This document shows positions 9,486 through 16,363 of a stretch of DNA of 64,000 nt, in pieces. Position 1 is the stretch's first letter, and the number at the start of each line of letters is the position of its first letter. Made by a program: the position numbers and the translations under genes. The DNA lies in NCBI RefSeq assembly GCF_019049625.1, contig NZ_JAFMOY010000133.1, positions 124,001 to 188,000 of the forward strand. The letters are read 5' to 3'. The notes below the pieces were generated by a model that saw only the letters and a program-made list of their open reading frames with translations, made no database searches and had not been told where the DNA came from. This stretch comes from Rahnella ecdela. Its GTDB lineage: Bacteria; Pseudomonadota; Gammaproteobacteria; Enterobacterales; Enterobacteriaceae.

Positions 9486-9518
9486 CGTTATATAATTTGG
9501 GAGATAACGATAAGCCAA
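9486..9518 (-). promoter_or_regulatory. ModE-like operator overlapping the transporter promoter
   Basis: Half-sites ATCGTTAT (9484-9491) and ATAACGAT (9504-9511) form a perfect 8-bp inverted repeat with 12 bp between them. CGTTATAT...ATAACG spans 24 bp (9486-9509), the length and half-sites I recall for the E. coli modA operator bound by ModE-molybdate. On the minus strand a promoter fits across it: -35 TTGGCT (9518-9513), 17-bp spacer, -10 TTATAT (9495-9490). The operator therefore covers the -10 and spacer, the arrangement of a repressor site. Confidence 0.75.
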
Positions 9519-9581
9519 TCCGCAGAGAAGTTTCTAAATAAATTGTAAATGGACGATAAATGAAAATAACGAATACTGCGC

Positions 9582-9600
9582 TTGACCTTCCCCTTGCTGG
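9582..9600. repeat. attL core of the prophage (19-bp direct repeat)
   Basis: TTGACCTTCCCCTTGCTGG occurs here and again, identically, at 40655-40673; flanking bases differ on both sides. It lies 62 bp beyond the 3' end of the integrase gene. The sequence is the -35 element plus most of the CueR operator of the copA promoter. At this copy the right operator arm is replaced by phage sequence (GGGGGG), so this half is non-functional as a promoter. Confidence 0.9.
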
Positions 9601-9612
9601 GGGGAACATGAA

Positions 9613-9640
9613 CCCCGAAGTCACCTAAGTGACTACGGGG
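9613..9640 (-). terminator. Hairpin downstream of int
   Basis: CCCCGAAGTCAC (9613-9624) pairs with GTGACTACGGGG (9629-9640) over a CTAA loop, with one A/A mismatch. It lies between the int stop and attL. It would reduce read-through of int transcripts into the host binding-protein gene, which is read in the same direction. No T-tract follows on the minus strand, so termination efficiency is uncertain. Confidence 0.5.
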
Positions 9641-9661
9641 AATCAGTATTTCAAACCCCCT

Positions 9662-10681
9662 TTACACCCCATTTACCCCCGTTTGACCTATTAACTGTGG
9701 TCGCAATGTGGACACTTTAGAAAGCGGATTAAAGCTTACCACATCAGCTAAATAGTCCGGGGAGAAGTGTGCGTAAGTCATAGTCTGCGAGACATCCGCA
9801 TGACCAAGTATTCTTTGCAGAGTGATAATATTGCCGCCCTTCATCATAAAATGAGTGGAGAAGGTATGACGCAATGCGTGAGCTGCCTGACCATCCGGTA
9901 GATTAGGTTTTGCCGCTTTCATCATCTTTCGGAACCGGCTATAGCTAACTTTAAATAAACGGCCTGTTTCACGAACTTTTACAATCTCGGCAACTTCCTG
10001 AGAGATGGGGACGACACGCTTCTCTCCATTTTTAGTGTGAGAAAACATTACGTTATTGTGGATGATATTTTCAGCTTTAAGACCGTAAGCCTCCCCCCAT
10101 CGCGCACCTGTTGCTAGGCAAAGAACGGCTATCCGGTAATAATCCCCCTTTATCGAACTAAGCAAAATATCAATCTCGCTTTCCGTAAGGTACGACATTT
10201 CCGAACGAACCTCCCGCAGTGGGGCAAGTGTCGCGATCAGATTTTCTCCGTGGAACTCATCAATTGCCCCCATTGCCTTAAAAATACCGCTCAAAGCAAA
10301 AAGGTCGTGATTGATAGTAGATGCTTTAATCCCATTCTCCAGACGTTCGGCCCGGTAATCGATTAAACACCTTGAGTCTATTTGGTAGAGCATAGGGTCG
10401 TTCATATCACGGCAAATTCCGTTCACTGTACTTAACCTACGCCGAGCATACGGCAGGTTACGGCCTAACAGCGTCCACCAGATTTCAATAAATTCACTCA
10501 AGCGACGTTTATCAGCTGGCCTATTGAGATAATCATTGTTCTGATATTTAGCGATGATGCATCGCTCATAAGCGTGGGCATCAGCTTTGCGGTCAAACTT
10601 TTTACGGATACGCTTTCCGTTGCGTCCCCGTGGTCTTACATCTACTTCAAAGCGACCATCTTCGAGTTTCTTAATCGACAT
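9662..10681 (-). CDS. int: P2-type tyrosine site-specific integrase
   Basis: A 339-residue tyrosine recombinase clearly homologous to P2 Int: MSIKKLEDGRFEVDVRPRGR at the N-terminus (arm-binding domain), a core-binding domain about 60-150, and a catalytic domain with R194 (GARWGEA), H268-x2-R271 (HALRH), H294 (LGHAD) and nucleophile Y303 (MTYAHF). It catalyses recombination between attP and the bacterial site. The start at 10681 matches P2 Int; nine further codons upstream are open but lack family support. The last codons overlap a pair of TGTGGtcg/TGTGGaca motifs that recur beyond the other end of the phage and are probably its own arm sites. Confidence 0.96.
   Translation of the reverse strand: MSIKKLEDGRFEVDVRPRGRNGKRIRKKFDRKADAHAYERCIIAKYQNNDYLNRPADKRRLSEFIEIWWTLLGRNLPYARRRLSTVNGICRDMNDPMLYQIDSRCLIDYRAERLENGIKASTINHDLFALSGIFKAMGAIDEFHGENLIATLAPLREVRSEMSYLTESEIDILLSSIKGDYYRIAVLCLATGARWGEAYGLKAENIIHNNVMFSHTKNGEKRVVPISQEVAEIVKVRETGRLFKVSYSRFRKMMKAAKPNLPDGQAAHALRHTFSTHFMMKGGNIITLQRILGHADVSQTMTYAHFSPDYLADVVSFNPLSKVSTLRPQLIGQTGVNGV
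9696..9714 (+). repeat. Putative Int arm-type sites, left arm
   Basis: TGTGGTCG (9696-9703) and TGTGGACA (9707-9714) are spaced 11 bp start to start. The same pair with the same spacing lies at 40597-40615 on the other side of the attachment core. Each pair is on the phage side of its core, as expected for arm-binding sites of a tyrosine integrase. Confidence 0.65.
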
Positions 10682-10765
10682 AAGATAACCCTCGGATGTA
10701 CTGCGCAACTCTTACCCTTAGTTCTTCAGCCCAAAGGTAATAAATATCTAACCAGTTCTCATCCC

Positions 10766-11047
10766 TTAGCGGGATGACGTTGATTCGTCGGGCATATAGT
10801 GTGCGAGCGCTGGTGCAATCTGCCCCTTCGCTGGATCCGTGCGATCATACAAAAACCAATCCTGGTATTTGTGAAAACGAGAATGTCCGAACATTTTTAT
10901 TGCCGCATCTAGAGACATACGGGCTTTACCTAATTCATAACCGTTGTAAGTACCGTAATTTACTCCAATTAAATCAGCCACTTCCTTAGATTTTAGGCGT
11001 TCAGAATCGCGTATCAGCTTCAACTTTTCGCTTTGGTCAATTGACAT
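10766..11047 (-). CDS. P2 C-type lysogeny repressor
   Basis: A 93-residue helix-turn-helix protein matching P2 C (99 residues) end to end: EKLKLIRDSERLKSKEVADLIGV, then YGTYNGYELGK, then SGQIAPALAH-like GQIAPALAHYMPDE near the C-terminus. P2 C dimers repress the early promoter and hold lysogeny. It is transcribed towards int and faces the cox-like gene across a 106-bp region holding a perfect inverted repeat, its likely operator. Lacking a RecA-type cleavage domain, it should not be SOS-cleaved, as in P2. Confidence 0.92.
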   Translation of the reverse strand: MSIDQSEKLKLIRDSERLKSKEVADLIGVNYGTYNGYELGKARMSLDAAIKMFGHSRFHKYQDWFLYDRTDPAKGQIAPALAHYMPDESTSSR

Positions 11048-11084
11048 GGTATGTCAGATCTCTAATTATATGATTGTATTGACA

Positions 11085-11110
11085 TCAGGTGTTGACACAT
11101 CAACACCTGA
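11085..11110. promoter_or_regulatory. Early control operator (perfect 11-bp inverted repeat)
   Basis: TCAGGTGTTGA (11085-11095) and TCAACACCTGA (11100-11110) are exact inverted copies separated by 4 bp. They sit between the divergent C and cox-like genes. TTGACA-like -35 hexamers occur at 11079-11084 and inside the left arm, so binding here should block early rightward transcription. A second small hairpin, AACCCC/GGGGTT (11119-11133), follows in the cox leader. Confidence 0.8.
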
Positions 11111-11153
11111 ACCGAATAAACCCCTACGGGGTTCAATCTGGGATCTTAGCACA

Positions 11154-11585
11154 ATGAAAAACATCAGCGAAATTGACACACAATACGCAAGGCAATTCCC
11201 TGTTGATACGGGACGTGCGCTACGCGTATGTCGTATGACAGAGAAACAAACTCAAAAATTACGCGATATGTCTCGTGACGAGTTGGCGAATCAGATTTTC
11301 GTTAACGCAGAGGAATTTGCTTACCTGACTGGCCGCACTCTGAAATCAGTGCAGCATCTGATGGACAGGAATCAGATTCCCGTCCATCGGGAAGGAATGC
11401 CAGGTTCAAAGCGACCAAAACGCTTCATCATGATGCAGGAATATTTGGATGCATTACGCCATTGCCGCGCAATCATCACCTCCGACGAGCGTTATCACAT
11501 TGATCGCCTCATGCGCGATAAAGCCACTTACCGTCGTTCCACCGGTAAGGGTTCACGGCCATTAAATGGACGGGCGTCCGTATGA
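11154..11585 (+). CDS. Cox-like regulator/excisionase
   Basis: A 143-residue protein whose middle (about 65-105: FVNAEEFAYLTGRTLKSVQ, then HLMDRNQIPV) aligns with the DNA-binding helix-turn-helix of P2 Cox, followed by a basic KRPKRF turn and an amphipathic helix. Cox proteins repress the repressor promoter and direct excision. The start at 11154 (MKNISEI) gives a normal leader after the operator; 36 upstream codons are open but cross the operator. First gene of the rightward early operon; its stop overlaps the next start (ATGA). It is longer than P2 Cox (91 residues). Confidence 0.75.
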   Translation: MKNISEIDTQYARQFPVDTGRALRVCRMTEKQTQKLRDMSRDELANQIFVNAEEFAYLTGRTLKSVQHLMDRNQIPVHREGMPGSKRPKRFIMMQEYLDALRHCRAIITSDERYHIDRLMRDKATYRRSTGKGSRPLNGRASV

Positions 11586-11785
11586 GTCATTCAATCCGGG
11601 AAATCAGCCGCCATTCTTCAATTTATCGCGGCTTCATCATTACCCGCCGCCCTAAAACGGTTATCAGCAAGATTACCCGCTATGAGATCACACTTGGCGA
11701 GCAATCTTTCGGGTTATTCGACGCGCAGGCCCAGACGATTGGGTACATAGACGAACTTCATAATCAGAAGGGGAAAGCGGCATGA
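11582..11785 (+). CDS. Small early phage protein, function unknown
   Basis: A 67-residue basic protein (MSHSIREISRHSSIYRGFII) with a beta-rich look and an acidic end. ATG overlaps the stop of the cox-like gene (ATGA), and its own stop overlaps the next start in the same way. That makes it a translationally coupled member of the early operon. I do not recognise a family. P2 has small unnamed genes in the same place. Confidence 0.7.
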   Translation: MSHSIREISRHSSIYRGFIITRRPKTVISKITRYEITLGEQSFGLFDAQAQTIGYIDELHNQKGKAA

Positions 11786-12036
11786 AGACACCATTTTTGG
11801 CAGCGGGTAACAAAGTTCTAAGCATGTACGAACGTCGCCAGTTAGTTGCGACCGTAAAAGCACCGGCACACTCAGAAAGCGAGATCTATTGGGCCTGTGA
11901 AAAGCTGCGCGACATTGCCGCAGCCGCAGCTTACGCAGGAAGCCCAGAGGCCGTAAAACTGAGTGCAACTGCGGAACTTTGGAGCAAGTCACACAGAGTG
12001 CCCGAACCTTTCACCGTTATTTTCGACGAGGCTTAA
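11782..12036 (+). CDS. Small early phage protein, function unknown
   Basis: An 84-residue, probably all-helical protein (MKTPFLAAGNKVLSMYERRQ) rich in alanine in its middle (KLRDIAAAAAYAGSPEAVKL). It is coupled by an ATGA overlap to the gene before it. There is no signal peptide, membrane segment or recognisable motif. Its position between cox and the replication gene suggests a role in early phage regulation or host takeover, but this is only positional inference. Confidence 0.7.
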   Translation: MKTPFLAAGNKVLSMYERRQLVATVKAPAHSESEIYWACEKLRDIAAAAAYAGSPEAVKLSATAELWSKSHRVPEPFTVIFDEA

Positions 12037-12038
12037 TC

Positions 12039-12260
12039 ATGACAATAATCGAGTGTCCATCTCTGGCTAATATGCTGACCCACGGCCAGCAGGTTACCCA
12101 CCGCGCTCACCAGCGTGGATGGATTGAAGCCCCGGACGGTCGTTTCTTCCAGCCTAAAGTGACAGATGTGCAATTCGTTAATGGTCGCCGTCTGCCGTTC
12201 ATGTCCCGCCCACGAAATAAACGCCGCTGGTTCGCCAGACTGATGGGTATTTTCGCGTAG
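12039..12260 (+). CDS. Small early phage protein, Fil-like
   Basis: A 73-residue protein with the pattern SLANMLTHGQQ...RGWIEAPDGRFFQPK and a strongly basic, tryptophan-containing C-terminus (RPRNKRRWFARLMGIFA). The layout (short N-terminal helix, G-W-x-x-x-P-x-G-R, basic tail) recalls proteins annotated as phage filamentation protein Fil in P2/186-type phages. Fil of phage 186 inhibits host division. The similarity is judged by eye only. It starts 3 nt after the preceding stop. Confidence 0.6.
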   Translation: MTIIECPSLANMLTHGQQVTHRAHQRGWIEAPDGRFFQPKVTDVQFVNGRRLPFMSRPRNKRRWFARLMGIFA

Positions 12261-12280
12261 TTAATTAGTTGGGGGGATAT

Positions 12281-12601
12281 ATGCAGGCTTCAAATAATCA
12301 GCATGTTGCACCGTTACCGTTTAAAGAATTCCAGATAACGGCCCGCAAGCTTTTTAAACGTCATGAAAATACTGCGTTGCGCCGGTTCAATATGGCCAGT
12401 GATGATTTCAAGTTCGTAGTGTTGACGCTATCGAACCGACGCACACCCAAACTATTTACCCCGTCTGACATCGGAAAACCTTTCGAAGATTTCAGTGAGT
12501 ATCAGCGGGAAATGATAATCGACTCAATGAATAGCCTGTCCAAATGGGGGCACGCACTACCTAACTACATTTCGGCGTCTGACCGAATTCTAGATATTTA
12601 A
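12281..12601 (+). CDS. Early phage protein, function unknown
   Basis: A 106-residue protein (MQASNNQHVAPLPFKEFQ) preceded by GGGGGG 7 nt before the ATG; a TTG four codons upstream is possible but less likely. It contains FKEFQITARKLFKRHENTALRRF, an amphipathic basic helix, then a more acidic half ending in SASDRILDI. It occupies the place of P2 gene B/orf80-type genes directly upstream of the replication protein, but I see no clear match to gpB. Confidence 0.65.
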   Translation: MQASNNQHVAPLPFKEFQITARKLFKRHENTALRRFNMASDDFKFVVLTLSNRRTPKLFTPSDIGKPFEDFSEYQREMIIDSMNSLSKWGHALPNYISASDRILDI

Positions 12602-12707
12602 ACCAACCGAATTTTTATATAGGCGCTCACACGTCGGGCTTTCTGCATCCCAAAATCAGCGAATCTGAGGAAACACTATTAACAATAAAACTAACACCAA
12701 GGGCCGC

Positions 12708-14945
12708 ATGGCCCACACTCCACCTCCTTCATACCCCGACAACGCTGACGCGTTCGCTGGGGTTTATCCGTGGAATGCCCCTTTAAAAGCGATCGGTGTC
12801 GACAAAACACCTGCACCGGTTGTTGCCGTCTCGCCGGTGGAACAGCATCCCGCCGTTGTTGCTCACCTCAACCGCCTAGAAAAAAAGGGCGCTCATGAAT
12901 CTGACGAGATCAGCACGGTATTGCGTGACCTGCTAAAAGCCCGCGCAGCTGCCGAACGCAGCGCTTTCGAACGTGCCCTGACGACGTGGTCACAATCACC
13001 GGAAGGTGTCGAAGCGCGGTTCCATGACCAACCGTTTTTTATACGCGCCCCCTTTGAGAAAAAAATAGCCTGGCTTCGCGATAATCGCGGGACTAAGCAC
13101 ACCAATGCGTTTTTGATGGGCACCATTAAGAATTCATTGTTGCGCCTGGACGCCGTCCGTAAATACCACGGCGTCAGCACCGGCCACGACTCCGAATTCA
13201 TCGCGTATTACCGCCCGTCATATTGCCACCTGGCTGAGTTCTCTAAATCCAGAGTCAAAACGCTGGGTAACGAAATCGCCGGGCGTCTGAATGAAATGTT
13301 CACGACGGCCATAGACGAACGCGGTGGTAACGCCGCCGCCCTACCTGACGCTGAACTGTTATTTATTTATCGTCATATGGCCGTGGAGGTTCATGCGTTG
13401 CGCGTGCGGCCACCGTTTTGGAAGGTAATCAGCCCGTTATTCAATCCGCCTGAACTGCCGCCTGAACCGCTCAACCGTGCTGTTTTCGTGTCTGCTATGG
13501 CTCGCATGATTAACCCAGACTGGTGGGAGCACCAATTGTGGCGGCTGCGTGGCGACTGGAGGGAAAACCAACTCCGCGCGATGGGCAATGTTCACAAAAG
13601 GGCCACGCCTTACATCAGCCGCGACGCGCTGGCCGACTGGCTGGAGCAACGCAGGAAAAACCGTGAGTTTTTTAAATCACACGAACTGGAGGACGACGAA
13701 GGGAACCGCGTATCTCTGGAATCAATGGTCGATGCCAGTATCAGTAATCCTGCAATCCGTCGTCACGAACTTATGGCCCGCATGAAAGGCATAGAATTTG
13801 TCGCCCAGTCACGTGGCGACGTCGGCGTTTTTTATACCATCACCTGCCCGTCGAAATACCACGCCACGAATGCCAGCGGCCACGCTAACCCGAAATGGAA
13901 CCACAGCGACGTTAAGCAGGCGCAAAAATACCTTACCAATCTTTGGAGCCGCATCGGTTCGAAGCTGGGGCGGGAAGGCTTGCGGATTTACGGTTTCCGT
14001 GTGGCCGAGCCACACCACGACGAAACACCGCATTGGCATCTTTTGCTGTTTATGCACCCGGAAGAACGCAACGCGATCACCAGCATTATGCGCAGCTATG
14101 CCGTCAAAGAAGACCGCGCCGAGCTGGGTAAACGCACCGGCGCCCGCTTTACGGCTAAACGCTTAGACCCGAAGAAAGGCAGCGCGACCGCCTACATAGC
14201 GAAATACATTTCGAAGAATATCGACGGTTACGCCCTGGACGGCGAGAAAGACCACGAAACCGGCAAGCCGTTGAAAGAAACCGCACGCCTGGCAATGGCC
14301 TGGGCATCCCGTCACCGCATCCGCCAGTACCAGCCAATCGGCACACCACCGGTCACGGTCTGGCGGGAACTGCGCAAACTCAATAACGCGCTGCAAGCTG
14401 AACTGATTAAGTCGCGCGGTTATAAGCGCGGCCAGCGCCTGTTATCTGACCCAGAAATGGACGCGGTAATGGCGGCGGCGGATGCCGGTTGTTTTGCTAC
14501 TTACATCATGAAACAGGGCGGCGTGCTCATTCCCCGCGAAAGTTACGTCGTGCGCCTGGCTTACCATGACGCTGACAAGCCGAATGCTTACGGCGAAATC
14601 GTAGAAAAGATTTTCGGTATTTTCTCGCCGCGTCTGGGCGAGGACTCCCGCGTTTGTACCCGTCTTAAAACATGGACGATTGTCGCCAAACTCAAAACAC
14701 CACAGGCCGAAGACGCACGCGAAACCCCGGAGGTTTTGACCTTACCGGACGGCCCCGCCGTCCCTTGGAGTTCTGTCAATAACTCTACGAGAGAGGAAAT
14801 TTTAAACATCACTCTGAGAGTTGAAGACAGAAATTTCGAGGATATTACCCCTGACTTTGATCACTTCACCGACAAAGACCAACGCGCCCTATTGCGCAGG
14901 CTGAGATACGAATCAATAGCATCGAAGAAGCATAAAGTCATTTAA
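12708..14945 (+). CDS. P2 gpA-type replication initiation endonuclease
   Basis: A 745-residue rolling-circle replication initiator, near the 761 of P2 gpA. The HUH metal site is visible in EPHHDETPHWHLLLF (H442, W443, H444). The two nucleophile tyrosines follow in YIAKYISKN (Y496 and Y500), the Y-x3-Y arrangement of superfamily I Rep proteins that cut and rejoin the nicked strand. The N-terminal 250 residues are less conserved and may bind DNA. A sequence like the P2 origin lies inside the 3' part of the gene at 14764-14782. It is the last normal early gene before the AT-rich cargo. Confidence 0.93.
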   Translation: MAHTPPPSYPDNADAFAGVYPWNAPLKAIGVDKTPAPVVAVSPVEQHPAVVAHLNRLEKKGAHESDEISTVLRDLLKARAAAERSAFERALTTWSQSPEGVEARFHDQPFFIRAPFEKKIAWLRDNRGTKHTNAFLMGTIKNSLLRLDAVRKYHGVSTGHDSEFIAYYRPSYCHLAEFSKSRVKTLGNEIAGRLNEMFTTAIDERGGNAAALPDAELLFIYRHMAVEVHALRVRPPFWKVISPLFNPPELPPEPLNRAVFVSAMARMINPDWWEHQLWRLRGDWRENQLRAMGNVHKRATPYISRDALADWLEQRRKNREFFKSHELEDDEGNRVSLESMVDASISNPAIRRHELMARMKGIEFVAQSRGDVGVFYTITCPSKYHATNASGHANPKWNHSDVKQAQKYLTNLWSRIGSKLGREGLRIYGFRVAEPHHDETPHWHLLLFMHPEERNAITSIMRSYAVKEDRAELGKRTGARFTAKRLDPKKGSATAYIAKYISKNIDGYALDGEKDHETGKPLKETARLAMAWASRHRIRQYQPIGTPPVTVWRELRKLNNALQAELIKSRGYKRGQRLLSDPEMDAVMAAADAGCFATYIMKQGGVLIPRESYVVRLAYHDADKPNAYGEIVEKIFGIFSPRLGEDSRVCTRLKTWTIVAKLKTPQAEDARETPEVLTLPDGPAVPWSSVNNSTREEILNITLRVEDRNFEDITPDFDHFTDKDQRALLRRLRYESIASKKHKVI
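14764..14782 (+). other. Candidate phage replication origin (nick region) inside gene A
   Basis: CTTGGAGTTCTGTCAATAA resembles the P2 origin core as I remember it (CTCGGAGTCCTGTCAAttaa) and occupies the same place, in the 3' part of the A gene. In P2 gpA nicks here in cis. The match is from memory and the exact cut position is not claimed. Confidence 0.5.
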
Positions 14946-14999
14946 CTGAAAGCTCATCAATGTTCGATTGAGCAAAAAAATTCAATCTAACAATCAGTT

Positions 15000-15077
15000 T
15001 TGTACCAAAAGCAGACTTTTGATTATACTGTGATGATTAGACTTAACTTGCTTTGCACACTAGCCTGGTTGGCTAGT
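15000..15077 (+). promoter_or_regulatory. Putative cargo promoter and palindrome
   Basis: The 241 bp between gene A and the cargo hold a possible promoter, TTGTAC (15000-15005), 18-bp spacer, TATACT (15024-15029). Thirty bases downstream is a perfect 7-bp inverted repeat, ACTAGCC (15059-15065) and GGCTAGT (15071-15077), with a 5-nt centre. The repeat has no T-tract and lies in the presumed leader, so it may be an operator or a leader hairpin. Base composition switches to AT-rich just after gene A. Confidence 0.5.
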
Positions 15078-15186
15078 CACAAAACCCAAGTCAGCAATTT
15101 TAGCTAGTAGTTAGTTAAAGCTTTCTACTTATTAATCTTAGTGCTGGCTATAGAATAATAGACTTATATTGATATGGACATTCGAA

Positions 15187-16134
15187 ATGAACTATAACTA
15201 TTCAGACCTTTCTCCTACTCAATTCGAGCATCTTGTCATTCTTCTTTGTTATGAGATTTTTGGCATAGGAGCTGAAACTTTTTCGGATGGCCCTGATGGA
15301 GGCCGTGATTCTCGGTTTGAAGGCTTAGCGCAAATTTACCCGTCTACTAATAGACCATGGGACGGACTAACCGTTATACAAGCAAAACACACTATTAGCT
15401 ATAATAGTAAATTCAATGACCCTGATTTTTTCAATCCGACTGCTGAAACTGCAACGATTACAGTTGAAGTAAACAACATAAAAAAGCTAATTGCTAATGA
15501 TGGAATTAATAACTACATTATTTTCTCCAATAGAAAGCTACCATCAAACGCAAACGAAAAGATTAAAAATTATATTTCCGAGCAAACTGGACTTGCCAAG
15601 GAAAATATTGGGTTGATGGGAACAGAAGGTATGGCTCTTTATTTCAAGAAGTTCCCTCACATCGCAAAAGCTATTGACTTGAATCCTTATGATGTCCCTT
15701 TAAGCATTCAACCCGATGACTTGGCGGAAATTATCATCTCAATTAAAGATGCATTACCTGACATTAAAAATAAAAAGATCGAACCGAACCTTGAACGGAC
15801 AGATTTTATTTCAAAAAATAAAATTAATAACCTCACCCACAGCTATTCTCAAGCCATACTAAAGAAAATAGGGGATTTTTATGAGATTGAAGACTTCCTA
15901 TCAATGCCAGAGAATGAAGAATATCAACAAAAATACGCTGAGACTGCTGAAGAGTTGCATGCAAAGATTTGTATATACAAACACGACAATCACTTATTTG
16001 ATCAGGTCATTGAAAATACAATAAACATTATAATAAATAGAGATAATGACTGCAGAAGAAATAAAATGCTTACACGCACTATGATTTATTATATGTATTA
16101 CAAGTGTGATATTGGTGAAAACAATGCTGCTTAA
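15187..16134 (+). CDS. Restriction-endonuclease-like effector of an ABC-3C system
   Basis: A 315-residue protein. The first 150 residues look like a PD-(D/E)xK nuclease of the Mrr type: E14 in QFEHLVILLCYEIFG, then FSDGPDGGRD (D37, D41), then a beta strand ending VIQAKH (Q65, K67). A helical C-terminal part (about 180-315) follows, which in such systems mediates complex formation. The ATG at 15187 is preferred to a TTG 6 codons upstream. It overlaps the next gene by 11 nt. The whole unit is strikingly AT-rich against its GC-rich phage neighbours, so it is a recent acquisition. A nuclease is well supported; a role in phage defence is inference. Confidence 0.8.
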   Translation: MNYNYSDLSPTQFEHLVILLCYEIFGIGAETFSDGPDGGRDSRFEGLAQIYPSTNRPWDGLTVIQAKHTISYNSKFNDPDFFNPTAETATITVEVNNIKKLIANDGINNYIIFSNRKLPSNANEKIKNYISEQTGLAKENIGLMGTEGMALYFKKFPHIAKAIDLNPYDVPLSIQPDDLAEIIISIKDALPDIKNKKIEPNLERTDFISKNKINNLTHSYSQAILKKIGDFYEIEDFLSMPENEEYQQKYAETAEELHAKICIYKHDNHLFDQVIENTINIIINRDNDCRRNKMLTRTMIYYMYYKCDIGENNAA

Positions 16135-16363
16135 ACCAAACAAAAATGCCGATCCAAATCTAACTATTATGGCAATATCAGCATTTTTACTCAAAAAATT
16201 ACAGAAGAACCAATTTGAGAAATTTACCGATCTGAGATTAGCACTGGTTGAACACCATAAAGACTCTGTTTCTTTATTGGAACCGTCGCTTGAATTTCTA
16301 TTTATTCTCGGATTAGTTGAGTATCATCCAAAAAACGACTTAGTAGAGTACACGGGCTCATGA
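16124..16363 (+). CDS. ABC-3C middle component
   Basis: A 79-residue protein (MLLKPNKNADPNLTIMAISA) that starts inside the last codons of the nuclease gene and ends overlapping the ATPase start (ATGA). Its pattern is an N-terminal MLLKP, helices, then SLLEPSLEFLFILGLVEYHPKNDLVEY, a small winged-helix-like layout. That matches what I remember of the 'middle component' family of ABC three-component systems, which link effector and ATPase. A GTG 6 codons upstream is an alternative start. Assignment rests on size, position and this pattern. Confidence 0.7.
   Translation: MLLKPNKNADPNLTIMAISAFLLKKLQKNQFEKFTDLRLALVEHHKDSVSLLEPSLEFLFILGLVEYHPKNDLVEYTGS

Noticed and set aside
9613-9640. tRNA or tmRNA gene as the integration target
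   Set aside because: Only a simple hairpin is present; no cloverleaf at either end, and the duplicated core is the copA promoter instead.
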